A stretch of DNA of 64,000 nucleotides from assembly GCA_963815475.1 (NCBI GenBank), contig CAWFHD010000003.1, forward strand, positions 5,332,001 through 5,396,000, given 5' to 3'. Below, one piece after another: positions 34,982 to 43,940 of the stretch. The stretch comes from Sulfopaludibacter sp963815475 (GTDB lineage: Bacteria; Acidobacteriota; Terriglobia; Bryobacterales; Bryobacteraceae). Below the pieces are notes generated by a model. It was not told the DNA's origin. It searched no databases and saw nothing but the letters and a program-made list of their open reading frames with translations. The translations under genes were made by a program, and so were the position numbers. Numbering within the stretch: position 1 is the stretch's first letter; each line of letters begins with the position of its first letter.

Positions 34982-35688
34982 GCCTCGACGTCCTCGCGAT
35001 CGCGGCCCATCCCGACGACGTGGAGCAGACCTGCGGCGGCACGCTCATCCGCATGTCCGAGATGGGCTACCGCACCGGAGCGCTCGACCTGACGGCCGGC
35101 GATATGGGCACCCGCGGCACGCCCGAGCAGCGCGTGGCGGAATCGGAAACGGCGGCACAGCAGATGCGCCTCAAATGGCGCGGCAACATGCACATGCCCG
35201 ATGCGCGCCTGCAGAACGATATCGGCGCGCGCATGTCGCTGGCTGTGAAGATCCGCGAATTGAAGCCGCGCGTGGTGATTCTGCCGTACTGGGAAGGCCG
35301 CCACCCCGACCACTACCGCTGTTGCGAACTCGGCTACGAAGCCTGTTTTCTGGCCGGGCTCAAGAAGCTCGACGAATACTCTGAGCCGCACCGGCCGCAG
35401 AAGATTCTCTACGCCAGCCTCTACGCCGACGTGAAACCGTCATTCATTGTGGACATCAGCGCTCAGTTCGAGCGTCGTATGACGGCGCTGTTCAGCTACG
35501 TTTCGCAATACGGCGCCACCGAGGACGGCGGCAACCTGTTCCCGAACGAACAGGAGATCCGTGAGCGCCTGGGTGCGGTCGCGCGATTTTACGGCAACCA
35601 GATCGGAGTGAGATACGGTGAGCCGTTTGTAGTGAAGGAAGCAATGCAGGTGGACGACATCGTATCGATGCCGGTGCGTTCGATCTAG
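34978..35688 (+). CDS. bshB1: Bacillithiol biosynthesis deacetylase BshB1
   Basis: 236-residue PIG-L/LmbE-family zinc deacetylase. The metal motif AAHPDDVEQTCGG lies at residues 9-21, with TAGDMGTRGTPEQR typical of BshB1, and the third ligand in HPDHYR around 110. It removes acetate from GlcNAc-malate in bacillithiol synthesis; bacillithiol is known or predicted in several Acidobacteriota. The other steps (bshA, bshC) are not in this window. Confidence 0.85.
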   Translation: MSLDVLAIAAHPDDVEQTCGGTLIRMSEMGYRTGALDLTAGDMGTRGTPEQRVAESETAAQQMRLKWRGNMHMPDARLQNDIGARMSLAVKIRELKPRVVILPYWEGRHPDHYRCCELGYEACFLAGLKKLDEYSEPHRPQKILYASLYADVKPSFIVDISAQFERRMTALFSYVSQYGATEDGGNLFPNEQEIRERLGAVARFYGNQIGVRYGEPFVVKEAMQVDDIVSMPVRSI

Positions 35689-35740
35689 TCCAATGCGCCT
35701 CCCCACGAGCCCCGTCCACCTGTTATATTTCTAGAGCCCC

Positions 35741-36106
35741 ATGTCCGCCCCGAAAAATCCTCTTGCCAAACTCGACCGTCAGGAACTCATGTGGCTCGCC
35801 GGTATTCTGAAGGATGCCTGCCGAGAGCGGTTGGAGAAGAACCTGGTCAGCCAGGCGTTTGAAGACCGGCTCTATCAGCGCGGTCCCGTGGAGGGCCGGC
35901 TAGATCCGCGTCCTTTTCTGAAGATATGGGAGCCGCGCTACCGCAAGTTTCTGGAGGTGGCCGGCGAGTTGCAAAATATGCTGGACGCCAGCGATGCGCG
36001 GGCGGTGGCCGAGTCGCTGCGCGCTGTCTCGCGATTGGGGCCGGCATCGGCGCGCTCCATCGTGGAGATCGACGCTTCCCGCCCCAAGCGCAAACGATCG
36101 CGTTAA
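35741..36106 (+). CDS. Conserved hypothetical protein
   Basis: 121-residue soluble, helix-rich and basic protein (MSAPKNPLAKLDRQELMWLA start, KRKRSR end). No signal peptide, TM segment or recognised domain. It lies 52 bases after bshB1 on the same strand and converges with the ThuA-like gene with one base between the stops. Codon use resembles its neighbours, which supports a real gene. Confidence 0.55.
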   Translation: MSAPKNPLAKLDRQELMWLAGILKDACRERLEKNLVSQAFEDRLYQRGPVEGRLDPRPFLKIWEPRYRKFLEVAGELQNMLDASDARAVAESLRAVSRLGPASARSIVEIDASRPKRKRSR

Positions 36107-36107
36107 G

Positions 36108-37019
36108 CTACTTCCTCGCAGCAGGCGGCTGCATGCTCGCGATGTCCGGGTCTACACTAACGCCAGTCGCCGTCGGGAACGTCGCGGGCACTGATTGTGT
36201 CACCTTTCCGGTTGCGGCCCATTCGGCCCCGCGCTGCAGCGTGGTGATGAACCCAACGCACGCCAGCGCCGCGATATCGTGTCCCATCGTGGTGTGAAAA
36301 ATGCGGCCTTTCCCGTAGCTGAGCACCATCAGGATCGGCTCATCGTGTCCTGTGCCCTTGTTGGCGGGATCGGAATGCGCTGTCGCCAGCACCGTCATGT
36401 TCTGGCCCGGACCGCGCAAGGTGGCATAGAGTTCGTCCCCGGCATGCATCCATTCCTTGGGAAGTCCCTCAGTGATGGGGTGCGTTGCATCCCGCGTGGT
36501 GACGACAAACGGCAGGCGGTTGCCATGCGAGCCGGCCTTCCCGGCGGAAGTGTCTGAGGTCAGCGTGCCGTCTTTGAAATACCACATCGGCCCGGACTTT
36601 TCGTCCCGATTGCGCCAGCCGCCGATGCCGATCATGTCGTTGAACCCCTTCCAATTCGGAAAGGCGTTGTCGGCCGCGTGCACAATCACCACGCCGCCGC
36701 CATTTCTTACGTACTGTTCGAACGACGCCATCAGGTCGGCGGGCCACTCTGGCGAATCGAGATTGAACACCACGGCGGCGTACTGCGAAAAGTCGGGCTT
36801 AAAGCTACTGAAGTCGCCGCCTGAAGGAGGCGCCGTAACCACATCCACCTGGAACCGGCCGCTCTGCTCAAGTTCCTTCTTGAGCACCGGTGTGGTTTGT
36901 TGCCAGGCGTGGTACGCGCCTCCGCTTTGTCCATCCAGCAGCATCACCCGCACGGGGGCCGCGGCATCGGCTGTCAGCGAGCAAACGGCCAGCAAAATTG
37001 GCAGAAAGAACTGTTTCAT
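36108..37019 (-). CDS. Secreted ThuA-like domain protein
   Basis: 303 residues with a signal peptide (MKQFFLPILLAVCSLTADA), then a ThuA/GATase1-like fold: VRVMLLDGQSGGAYHAWQQT, FSQYAAVVFNLDSPEWPADL, YVRNGGGVVIVHAADNAFPN and HPITEGLPKEWMHAGDELYA. The ATG at 37019 is chosen because it opens the signal peptide. ThuA proteins are linked to trehalose and other sugar use; secreted versions in this phylum are often beside glycan genes. Exact function unknown. Confidence 0.85.
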   Translation of the reverse strand: MKQFFLPILLAVCSLTADAAAPVRVMLLDGQSGGAYHAWQQTTPVLKKELEQSGRFQVDVVTAPPSGGDFSSFKPDFSQYAAVVFNLDSPEWPADLMASFEQYVRNGGGVVIVHAADNAFPNWKGFNDMIGIGGWRNRDEKSGPMWYFKDGTLTSDTSAGKAGSHGNRLPFVVTTRDATHPITEGLPKEWMHAGDELYATLRGPGQNMTVLATAHSDPANKGTGHDEPILMVLSYGKGRIFHTTMGHDIAALACVGFITTLQRGAEWAATGKVTQSVPATFPTATGVSVDPDIASMQPPAARK

Positions 37020-37108
37020 TTTTGCGCCTCGATCTCCATTATCCACGGGATCGCGGCCTGGGAGGAAAGCCAATCGCTACGCAAAGCTACGCCGCGGGCA
37101 AATAGCCG

Positions 37109-40027
37109 TCACCACGTAAACTTAATCTGCGATTCCAGCCTTCGGTTGTTCGCCGTTTCGTAAAAGCCCTCCCCGTTTTGACCGCCCGCGATCTGGTTGG
37201 CGAATCCGAAATAGGGCGACGTGATGTTGCCGGTGATGGGGCCGGGGTTGGTGTGGTTCAGTAGATTGCGAATCGAGAGTCCAATGCTCAGATTGAAACG
37301 GTGAGCAGTGCTCGGGCTGCCGATCAGGCCGCCCAAGCCGCGGCCGGTGGCGGCCTGCATGGTGTTGCTCGGCCCGGCGGGACGCCCATCGCCGCTGGAT
37401 CCGCGCTCTTTGCCGAAGCCGATCACCTTCGCAATGCGCAGGTTCAAGTTAAACTGCCCAGGTCCGCGCCCGTAATTGCGCGGCACCAGAGTCTCCCCGG
37501 CAATAGGGTTGGGATCCAGCAAGCCGTACTGAGTCTGGATGAGTCCCGGCTTGGTCGGATCGGTGGCGAAGCCCGGACGGCCGTTGAACATCGTAGTGCC
37601 GTAAAGATCATTCCCCGACGTGATATCGAAAGGCGCGCCCGACTGCATCACCACAAACGGGCTGATGCGCACGGCCCAACGCAGATTGATGGAGCCGCCG
37701 ATGGTGACTCGATGGTGAACGTCGGTGGACTCCGGGCCGTACTCGCCGGAAAAATTGTAAGGATTGCTGGGGAACGTGCCCACGCCGTCGGTATTGCTGC
37801 GCGCGCGATTGAAGACGTAGAAGCCGAACAGGGAAAGACCCGCGTTCAGTTTGGCGTTTACGTTGGAGATCAACTGATTCTGGTTGTAGATGCCGGACGA
37901 CTCGATCAGGTTCACCGGTCCGGGATGGCCCAGCGGAAAGATGCCGCTGTCCGTCACGCCGGGGACGAAGGTGCCGGGAAGCGGCGCGTTGATGTCTTCC
38001 GAGCGGAACTCGTGCAACCCGTGCGAATTGGTGTAGGTGACCGCCACCGTGGTGTTGTGCGGTAACTGCCGCTCCACGGTGAGCGCCGATTGCAGAATGT
38101 ACGGAGCGCGCAGGCGCGAGCTGATCTCCTGAAGCACCTGCGTCGATTGGAACCCGGCCAGTTGCGCGGGAGTCGGAATGTTGGGGAAGAAGTCGGGGTT
38201 CGTCACCACGAATTGCTGCTGCACTACGCCGTTGTAGCGTTCGGCGGCCAGCGTGTTCGCTAGCCCGAAGCGATCGTAGAACATTCCGAACCCGGCGCGC
38301 AGCACTGTCTTACGCTTCTTGGGATCGGCCCCGGGCGCCCAGGCGAAGGCCAGGCGCGGCGCGATGTCGCGCCAGTCGTGAATATTGCTCTGCGTCTCAT
38401 ACCTGAGCCCGAGATTCAGGGTGAAGTTCGGGCGCAAGCGCCATTCATCGCCGGCGAAGATCCCAACGTCCATCTGATGGACGCCCAACTCGGGGGTTCC
38501 GGTATTGATACTGAATTGCGTGGCGCCACCGCCCAGCGCGCGGATCTGAGCGGACGTGTCGCCGAGTTGTTGTAGCAGCAGCGTCCTCTGATAGCGCTGG
38601 ATGGAAGTAATCGGGGCAAGCTCTCCAGTGGCCTGACTCTGGGCGTTCAACACGGGAGCCAGCGGATTGCCGCCGAACGTAAACGTGCCGTTGAAATTCT
38701 GCGGCGCGATGCTGTCATCGGTCTGGCCGCGCAGGCGCACGCCGAACCGCCAGGAGTGCGTTCCCTTGACCTTCGAAGTGTAGTTTTGCAACTCGTAGCT
38801 ATTCTGCGTGTCGAAACTGCGTCCCACCGGTGAGCCGCCGCCGTTGAACGATTGCAGCACCTGCAGCGACGGGTCCACGCTGTTGGCAATCGACTGGGTA
38901 GCGCTACGGTAAAACTGGAAGCGCGTTTCGTTCACCGCCGTGCCGATCAGGATGGTATCTGCGGCCTGCACCGTGGTGTTGGTGAACTGCGAGTGGTAGC
39001 CTTCCGAAGTCAGGTTGAAGCCGCCGATGCCGTTGTCCTGCACGTCGGAATGCGTGATGCCGTAGCGGACCATCAGGGTGTTCGTCTCGCTGATCTGGTA
39101 ATCCACGCGCGGGCTCACGTTCGTGTATCGCCCGGGAGTGACCAGCACGCCCGCGAACGGCTGGAGCGCCAGCGTTTTCGGGTCTACCGTCACCGCATTG
39201 GTGATGGACCCGTTGTCCACCATGTTGCGCTGCGCGTCGATGGTGAAGGACGATTTCTTTGTCAGCGGCCCGCCGGCGTTGCCCTCGAATTCATTCAGCA
39301 GGAAGTAGGCTTTCTCCGGCGAGTAAGGATTGCGCGTGTTCCAGAAGTCGTTCGCGAAGTTCCATTGCGCGCTGCCGCGGTATTTGTCGAATCCGGGCTT
39401 GGTGAATATTTCGATCTTGCCGTAGCCTAGTTTGTCGTACTCCGGCGAAAAAGGATTTTGATTGATGCGAATCTCGCGGATCGATTCCTTGGGAGGGAGT
39501 TGCCCTCCGCTGAAGCCATCCACGAAGATGGAACCGCCGTTGGGGCCGGCAGAAGGGCCAGCGAGCGCCTGCAGGTCTGCGGCCAGATCGTCGGGATCGT
39601 CGGAGAGCGCGTCGAGATCGGCGCCGCGCAACACTACCGCGCTGGCATTGTTTGAGGACTCAGTGCTCACCGCCGGCGCGGCGCTCTCCTCCACGGTCAC
39701 CTTCTCAGCCATCGAAGCCACGTGCAGCACCAGGTTCAGCGATTGCACGCCGGGTTTGAGTGCAATTCTCGCCGGTTGTGGCTGCGACAACTCGGGCGCA
39801 GATGCCTGAACCGTGTAGTCGCCCGGCGTTAGGCCGGCGAACGTATATGCGCCAGTCTCATCGGCGGTAGCCGATTTGGCGCCGCCGGACGTGCCTCGCA
39901 ACGAGACTTTGGCGCCGGGAACCACTGCGCCGCTCTCGTCAGTGACCTGGCCGCGTAGAATCGCGGTCTGCGCGCACAAAGAGTGCGCCGCGAAAAGAGT
40001 GAGGATAAAACGAAGCGCGAGTTTCAT
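37109..40027 (-). CDS. TonB-dependent receptor with carboxypeptidase-regulatory domain
   Basis: 972-residue outer membrane protein. Signal peptide MKLALRFILTLFAAHSLCAQ; regulatory domain with AILRGQVTDESGAVVPGAKV; plug with LRGADLDALSDDPDDLAADL and GGSIFVDGFSGGQLPPKES; barrel to the C-terminus LESQIKFTW, an aromatic end as in outer membrane proteins. It differs from the receptor at 7955 in length and barrel sequence, so it is not a recent copy. The small secreted protein genes lie upstream in the same direction, nine bases away. Ligand unknown. Confidence 0.9.
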   Translation of the reverse strand: MKLALRFILTLFAAHSLCAQTAILRGQVTDESGAVVPGAKVSLRGTSGGAKSATADETGAYTFAGLTPGDYTVQASAPELSQPQPARIALKPGVQSLNLVLHVASMAEKVTVEESAAPAVSTESSNNASAVVLRGADLDALSDDPDDLAADLQALAGPSAGPNGGSIFVDGFSGGQLPPKESIREIRINQNPFSPEYDKLGYGKIEIFTKPGFDKYRGSAQWNFANDFWNTRNPYSPEKAYFLLNEFEGNAGGPLTKKSSFTIDAQRNMVDNGSITNAVTVDPKTLALQPFAGVLVTPGRYTNVSPRVDYQISETNTLMVRYGITHSDVQDNGIGGFNLTSEGYHSQFTNTTVQAADTILIGTAVNETRFQFYRSATQSIANSVDPSLQVLQSFNGGGSPVGRSFDTQNSYELQNYTSKVKGTHSWRFGVRLRGQTDDSIAPQNFNGTFTFGGNPLAPVLNAQSQATGELAPITSIQRYQRTLLLQQLGDTSAQIRALGGGATQFSINTGTPELGVHQMDVGIFAGDEWRLRPNFTLNLGLRYETQSNIHDWRDIAPRLAFAWAPGADPKKRKTVLRAGFGMFYDRFGLANTLAAERYNGVVQQQFVVTNPDFFPNIPTPAQLAGFQSTQVLQEISSRLRAPYILQSALTVERQLPHNTTVAVTYTNSHGLHEFRSEDINAPLPGTFVPGVTDSGIFPLGHPGPVNLIESSGIYNQNQLISNVNAKLNAGLSLFGFYVFNRARSNTDGVGTFPSNPYNFSGEYGPESTDVHHRVTIGGSINLRWAVRISPFVVMQSGAPFDITSGNDLYGTTMFNGRPGFATDPTKPGLIQTQYGLLDPNPIAGETLVPRNYGRGPGQFNLNLRIAKVIGFGKERGSSGDGRPAGPSNTMQAATGRGLGGLIGSPSTAHRFNLSIGLSIRNLLNHTNPGPITGNITSPYFGFANQIAGGQNGEGFYETANNRRLESQIKFTW

Positions 40028-40035
40028 GGGAAGGA

Positions 40036-40713
40036 TTATTTGGCGCCGTACTTAATTAGGATCAGATTACCGTCTTTCACTTGGCCGACGCCCGGAGCGT
40101 AGAGCTTATGGTCGCCTGCTCCCTTTTCCATCGCGCTCGTTTCCACTACGTGAACGCAATGCTCGAATGCGCCAGCGGGAGTCGTAATCTTCTCGCTGTC
40201 GGACAGGATCTCGGCGCGATCCATGCCGACTCCGGGCGCCTGCTCCTGGAAAAAGCGTTGGCCGGTCTTCGGCTTGCCGGGCATCATCAGGCCGAACTGC
40301 GCGCCCTTCACGCCCGAGAGCCACGCGCCTTCGTGGCCAGTCACCTTGCCGTTCTTATAGACGTCCACATCTTCGCCGAAGTAGTAGACGTCGTTGGTGG
40401 CGGAATCGATGGCGTAGTAATCGCGCGTCACTTCCACCAAATGGCCCTTCGACTCCTCGCGATCCTCCACAATCCGCACTTCCACGCCATCGATGACCTT
40501 GGTTTCGGAGAGCACCGTCAGCGTGTCCGTGTCGCTGCCATGCTTGTAGGAAAGCTGATACCCCGGCGTCAAGGGAAAGTACGGATTGTCGCCGCGGACG
40601 CCGAGATTTTTCTTGTCCACCGGGAAGGCCTTCTGATAGTCCTTGCCTGCCTGAGCGGCCAGCGTCACTACGCCGGCCGCCAGAAGTCCCGCAATTACAG
40701 TCACGCGCTTCAT
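40036..40713 (-). CDS. Secreted protein of unknown function
   Basis: 225 residues with a signal peptide (MKRVTVIAGLLAAGVVTLAA). The mature part is beta-rich (YFPLTPGYQLSYKHGSDTDT, VEVRIVEDREESKGHLVEVT) and has a single Cys. It resembles the broad class of periplasmic proteins that measure or bind small hydrophobic ligands, but no family was recognised. Its start is two bases from the stop of the upstream PepSY-like gene, and the receptor follows, so the three are probably co-expressed. Confidence 0.7.
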   Translation of the reverse strand: MKRVTVIAGLLAAGVVTLAAQAGKDYQKAFPVDKKNLGVRGDNPYFPLTPGYQLSYKHGSDTDTLTVLSETKVIDGVEVRIVEDREESKGHLVEVTRDYYAIDSATNDVYYFGEDVDVYKNGKVTGHEGAWLSGVKGAQFGLMMPGKPKTGQRFFQEQAPGVGMDRAEILSDSEKITTPAGAFEHCVHVVETSAMEKGAGDHKLYAPGVGQVKDGNLILIKYGAK

Positions 40714-40715
40714 GA

Positions 40716-41162
40716 TTATTCTTTCGTAGGAGTGCCGTCGGCCTTTACCAGAACTTCAGATTTCTTGCCGGCCTTGCTGGTAATCGCAGCCTCGTACATT
40801 GTTTCACTGCCGGGCTTGGTGAAGGTCTCCACCATGGTGAGTTTGCCTGTGCCGACCTTCTTCATGATGGAGGCCTTGGCAGCGGCCGGGATGGCGTCGA
40901 TGGTGGTCTCTTCTTCCAGAGCCACCAGAATGCCCTTGGTGTCGACGTTGAAATCGCGATGCTTCCCGTTCAGCATGGTTTCGATTTCAAACTGAGCGAC
41001 GCCGTGTTCGGTCTCCTTGCCGATGTTCTTAATCTCGCCGCCCTTCAGTGTGTCGTTCACGGTCTTCTGGACCGCGGCAGGCAGGTCTTCGAGCGTGAGC
41101 TTCTTGCCTGCCGCTACAGCGGCGCCGGCAAGCGCGAGCAGAATGAGGAACCTACATTTCAA
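40716..41162 (-). CDS. Secreted PepSY-like protein
   Basis: 148 residues: signal peptide MKCRFLILLALAGAAVAAG, then two tandem PepSY-like units, the first KLTLEDLPAAVQKTVNDTLK with GVAQFEIETMLNGKHRDFNV, the second IDAIPAAAKASIMKKVGTGK with YEAAITSKAGKKSEVLVKAD. PepSY domains are small extracytoplasmic modules thought to bind or inhibit proteases or to sense. A run of two precise units in a small secreted protein is characteristic of this group. Confidence 0.75.
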   Translation of the reverse strand: MKCRFLILLALAGAAVAAGKKLTLEDLPAAVQKTVNDTLKGGEIKNIGKETEHGVAQFEIETMLNGKHRDFNVDTKGILVALEEETTIDAIPAAAKASIMKKVGTGKLTMVETFTKPGSETMYEAAITSKAGKKSEVLVKADGTPTKE

Positions 41163-41240
41163 TGGAATCTCCTTAAAAGAACGATACCCGACGAAGCTGA
41201 AGATTATCTGAAAGCCTGCATGCCTTTTCGATCCGCGATT

Positions 41241-41753
41241 TTACCGGCCCATGACAATCACCGGGTGGTCCTTATAATTGCTGCGTCGCAGTTCGTGGAA
41301 GCCGCATTTCCCGGCGATTCGAATGGATGCCAGATTCTCCGGATGGATCAAGCACATCAGATGCGGTGACTCGAAGCGTGTCTTCCCCCACGCGATCGCG
41401 GCTAGTACCGCTTCGGTCGCGTACCCTTTTCCATGCGCATCTCCCGCCAAAACCCAGCCGGCCTCCGGTCGATCGAGCGGCGATTCCATATCGCGCTCAA
41501 ATTCCGCAACCCCAACCTCGCCGACAAAGTTCCCAGTGGCTTTTTCCTCCACTACCCAAAAACCGTAACCCAGCAGCGTCCAGTGCCCAATATAGCGAAG
41601 CAGCCTCGCCCATACCTCTTCGCGCGTGAGTGGCCGTCCGCTGGTGTAACGCGTCACCACCGGATCGGACCACAGAGAAACGCAATGCTCCAGGTCTTCC
41701 AGACGATGGCCCCGCATCCGGAGGCGCTCCGTTTCGAGGGTCGGAATGGTCAT
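41241..41753 (-). CDS. GNAT-family N-acetyltransferase (RimJ/RimL type)
   Basis: 170-residue acetyltransferase: ETERLRMRGHRLEDLEH at the start, GEVGVAEFERD and the acetyl-CoA loop region AGWVLAGDAHGKGYATEAVL, ending NLASIRIAGKCGFHELR. The RimJ/RimL subgroup acetylates ribosomal protein N-termini or small molecules; the substrate is unknown. It lies 14 bases after the histidine kinase gene in the same direction and may be co-transcribed. Confidence 0.88.
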   Translation of the reverse strand: MTIPTLETERLRMRGHRLEDLEHCVSLWSDPVVTRYTSGRPLTREEVWARLLRYIGHWTLLGYGFWVVEEKATGNFVGEVGVAEFERDMESPLDRPEAGWVLAGDAHGKGYATEAVLAAIAWGKTRFESPHLMCLIHPENLASIRIAGKCGFHELRRSNYKDHPVIVMGR

Positions 41754-41767
41754 GAGCCGATTGTCGC

Positions 41768-43120
41768 TCAGCTCTTCAGCGCGATGGAGAATCGGGCCCC
41801 GGCCCCAGGTTTGCTTTCCACCAGGATGCGCGTTCCGTGGGCTTGCGCAATAGCCTGCGCGATCGAGAGCCCGAGGCCGAAGCCCGAGCCTCCACCGCGC
41901 GCCGGATCGCTGCGATAGAAACGTTCGAAAACATGTGGCAGCGCCTCGGGGGCGATGCCTTCGCCCGTGTCGGTCACCGAGAGCATCACTCCGTCATCGA
42001 GATTATGCGCGCCTACGGTCACCATCCCCCCGGCCGGCGTGTGCTTGAGAGCGTTGTCGATCAGGATGAGCAGCACCCGATGAATGGCGGCCGCGTCGCC
42101 CTTTGCCATCGCCGGACCGTTCACGCTCTCTGTCAACCGAATCCCTTTTTCAGCCGCGAGCGCCTGGTGCTGGCCCACCGTGCGGCCAATCGCTGCATTC
42201 AGATCCACCGGCGCCATCGTCATGCTTAAGCCATGAGCGTCGGCCCGCGCCATCACCAGCAGGGCCTCGGTGAGATCCGTCATCTGTTTGGCTTCGCCCT
42301 CGATATGCTGCAGGGATGTTCGATACTCCTCGGGCGTTCGTTCGCGGCGCAGGGACAATTCGGCGGTGGTGCGGATCAGGGCCAGCGGCGTGCGGAGCTC
42401 ATGCGAGGCATCGGCGGTGAACTGCCGGATGCGCTTTACCGCGGAGTCCAGGCGCTCCAAAACTTCGTTCCATGTCTCCGCCATGCGCTGCAACTCGTCG
42501 CCGGTGTGCGGCACGGTCAGCCTTTGCGACAGGTTTTGGACGCTGATTGATTTGGCGACGCTGGTGATTTGATCCACCGGCCGCAGCGCGCGCATGCTGA
42601 GCCAGTACCCGCCCAGGCATGCGGCGGCCAGCACCGCGGGTATCATGAGGAACAGCAGATTACGGAAATCGCGCATCACCGCGTCTACTTCATCCAGTGG
42701 ACCGGCCACCAGCACTTCGAACGGCTGCCCGGCAAACTCGACGCGCTCGGCCGCCACACGGTACGGCTTGCCTAGCCGCCCGACGGTGCGGTGCATCGGC
42801 GCACGCTCGGTGAAGGCTTGCTGGTTGGGCAAAGGAAGGATCACCTGGCCGACGGGGTCGCGCAACTGGATCAGCGTGCCGTCCGCGATCTCCGTGGCGA
42901 ACTCCGTCAGTTCCCGCTTCATGTGCCTGCTGTCTGGCAGTTCGTCTTCCAGTCCCGCCGCCTGCAGCCCGCGGATGCGCTGTTCCAGTCGGGTATCCAC
43001 GCCCGCAATCAGCCGGCTCTGCAGCGCGAACCACATGCCGAGGCCGAACAGCGCGAGACCGAGCAACAGCACCAATGAGTACCAGATTGTGAGACGCAGG
43101 CGGATGGACAGGATGGTCAC
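41768..43120 (-). CDS. Two-component sensor histidine kinase
   Basis: 450 residues. The GTG at 43120 overlaps the regulator stop (GTGA) and gives the sensible start MTILSIRLRLTIWYSLVLLL. TM1, a periplasmic domain of about 130 residues, TM2 (LLFLMIPAVLAAACLGGYWL), HAMP, H box (FTADASHELRTPLALIRTTA), N box (LLILIDNALKHTPAGG) and G boxes (VTDTGEGIAPE, GGSGFGLGLSIAQAIAQ). The domain order resembles heavy-metal/CusS-type and general OmpR-partner kinases. Confidence 0.93.
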   Translation of the reverse strand: MTILSIRLRLTIWYSLVLLLGLALFGLGMWFALQSRLIAGVDTRLEQRIRGLQAAGLEDELPDSRHMKRELTEFATEIADGTLIQLRDPVGQVILPLPNQQAFTERAPMHRTVGRLGKPYRVAAERVEFAGQPFEVLVAGPLDEVDAVMRDFRNLLFLMIPAVLAAACLGGYWLSMRALRPVDQITSVAKSISVQNLSQRLTVPHTGDELQRMAETWNEVLERLDSAVKRIRQFTADASHELRTPLALIRTTAELSLRRERTPEEYRTSLQHIEGEAKQMTDLTEALLVMARADAHGLSMTMAPVDLNAAIGRTVGQHQALAAEKGIRLTESVNGPAMAKGDAAAIHRVLLILIDNALKHTPAGGMVTVGAHNLDDGVMLSVTDTGEGIAPEALPHVFERFYRSDPARGGGSGFGLGLSIAQAIAQAHGTRILVESKPGAGARFSIALKS

Positions 43121-43785
43121 GCCGCCTCCGTTTTGAGCGAGTAGCCGACGCCGCGAATGGTGCGGATTAAGCCGGGCTCTTCCAGTTTGCCTCGTAGCAG
43201 GCGGACGAAGGCATCGAGCGTGTTGCTTTCGATATCGGAACAACCGCCCCAGACGGATTCGATCAGGAAATCGCGCGTTACCACGCGTCCGGCATTGCGC
43301 AACAGCACTTCGAGGATGGCGAACTCCGTGCGGGTCAGCTCGATCTGCCTGTCGCCACAGCGCACTTCCCGAGTGCTCTGGTTCATGACGATGCCGGCGG
43401 CTTCGAGGAAGACCGGCTGGGGGATGGGACCGCGCCGGCCCACCGCGCGAACACGCGCCAGCAACACCTCGAAGGAGAAGGGCTTGGTCAGATAATCGTC
43501 GGCGCCCAGGTCGAGGCCTTCCACGATATCCCGTGGAGAGTCGCGCGCCGTGAGCATCAGAATCGGAGTCTGATTGTGGCGGCCGCGCAATTGGCGCGCC
43601 ACCTGGAAGCCATTCAAACCGGGCAGCATCACGTCGAGAACGATCAGGTCGAACGCCCCGCTCTCGGCCATTCCCAGACCTTCGCGGCCATCGCCGGCCA
43701 GGGTGATGCGGTGCCCCTCCTCAGTCAGGCCTTGGCGCAACAATTCGGCCATCCGCCGCTCGTCTTCTACTACCAGGATTCGCAT
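43117..43785 (-). CDS. OmpR-family response regulator
   Basis: 222 residues. The receiver domain has phospho-acceptor DLIVLDVMLPGLNGFQVARQ and the switch lysine in DDYLTKPFSFEVLLARV; the C-terminal winged helix has VTRDFLIESVWGG and ESNTLDAFVRLLRGKLEEPG. The ATG at 43785 gives MRILVVEDERRMAELLRQ, the standard start. It is translated ahead of and coupled to the kinase. Confidence 0.94.
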   Translation of the reverse strand: MRILVVEDERRMAELLRQGLTEEGHRITLAGDGREGLGMAESGAFDLIVLDVMLPGLNGFQVARQLRGRHNQTPILMLTARDSPRDIVEGLDLGADDYLTKPFSFEVLLARVRAVGRRGPIPQPVFLEAAGIVMNQSTREVRCGDRQIELTRTEFAILEVLLRNAGRVVTRDFLIESVWGGCSDIESNTLDAFVRLLRGKLEEPGLIRTIRGVGYSLKTEAA

Positions 43786-43940
43786 TGACGATTCCCTTCC
43801 ATGGTAAGCCGTCAATCTGAAAATTCGATGTAGCACAAGGAATCCTCGCCGCCGTACAACAATCATGCCGATACTCAAGTTGACGCGGCGTTTCCCTGTT
43901 CCCATTCACTCCTGAAACGTGCTAACTTTCATCGAGTCCT

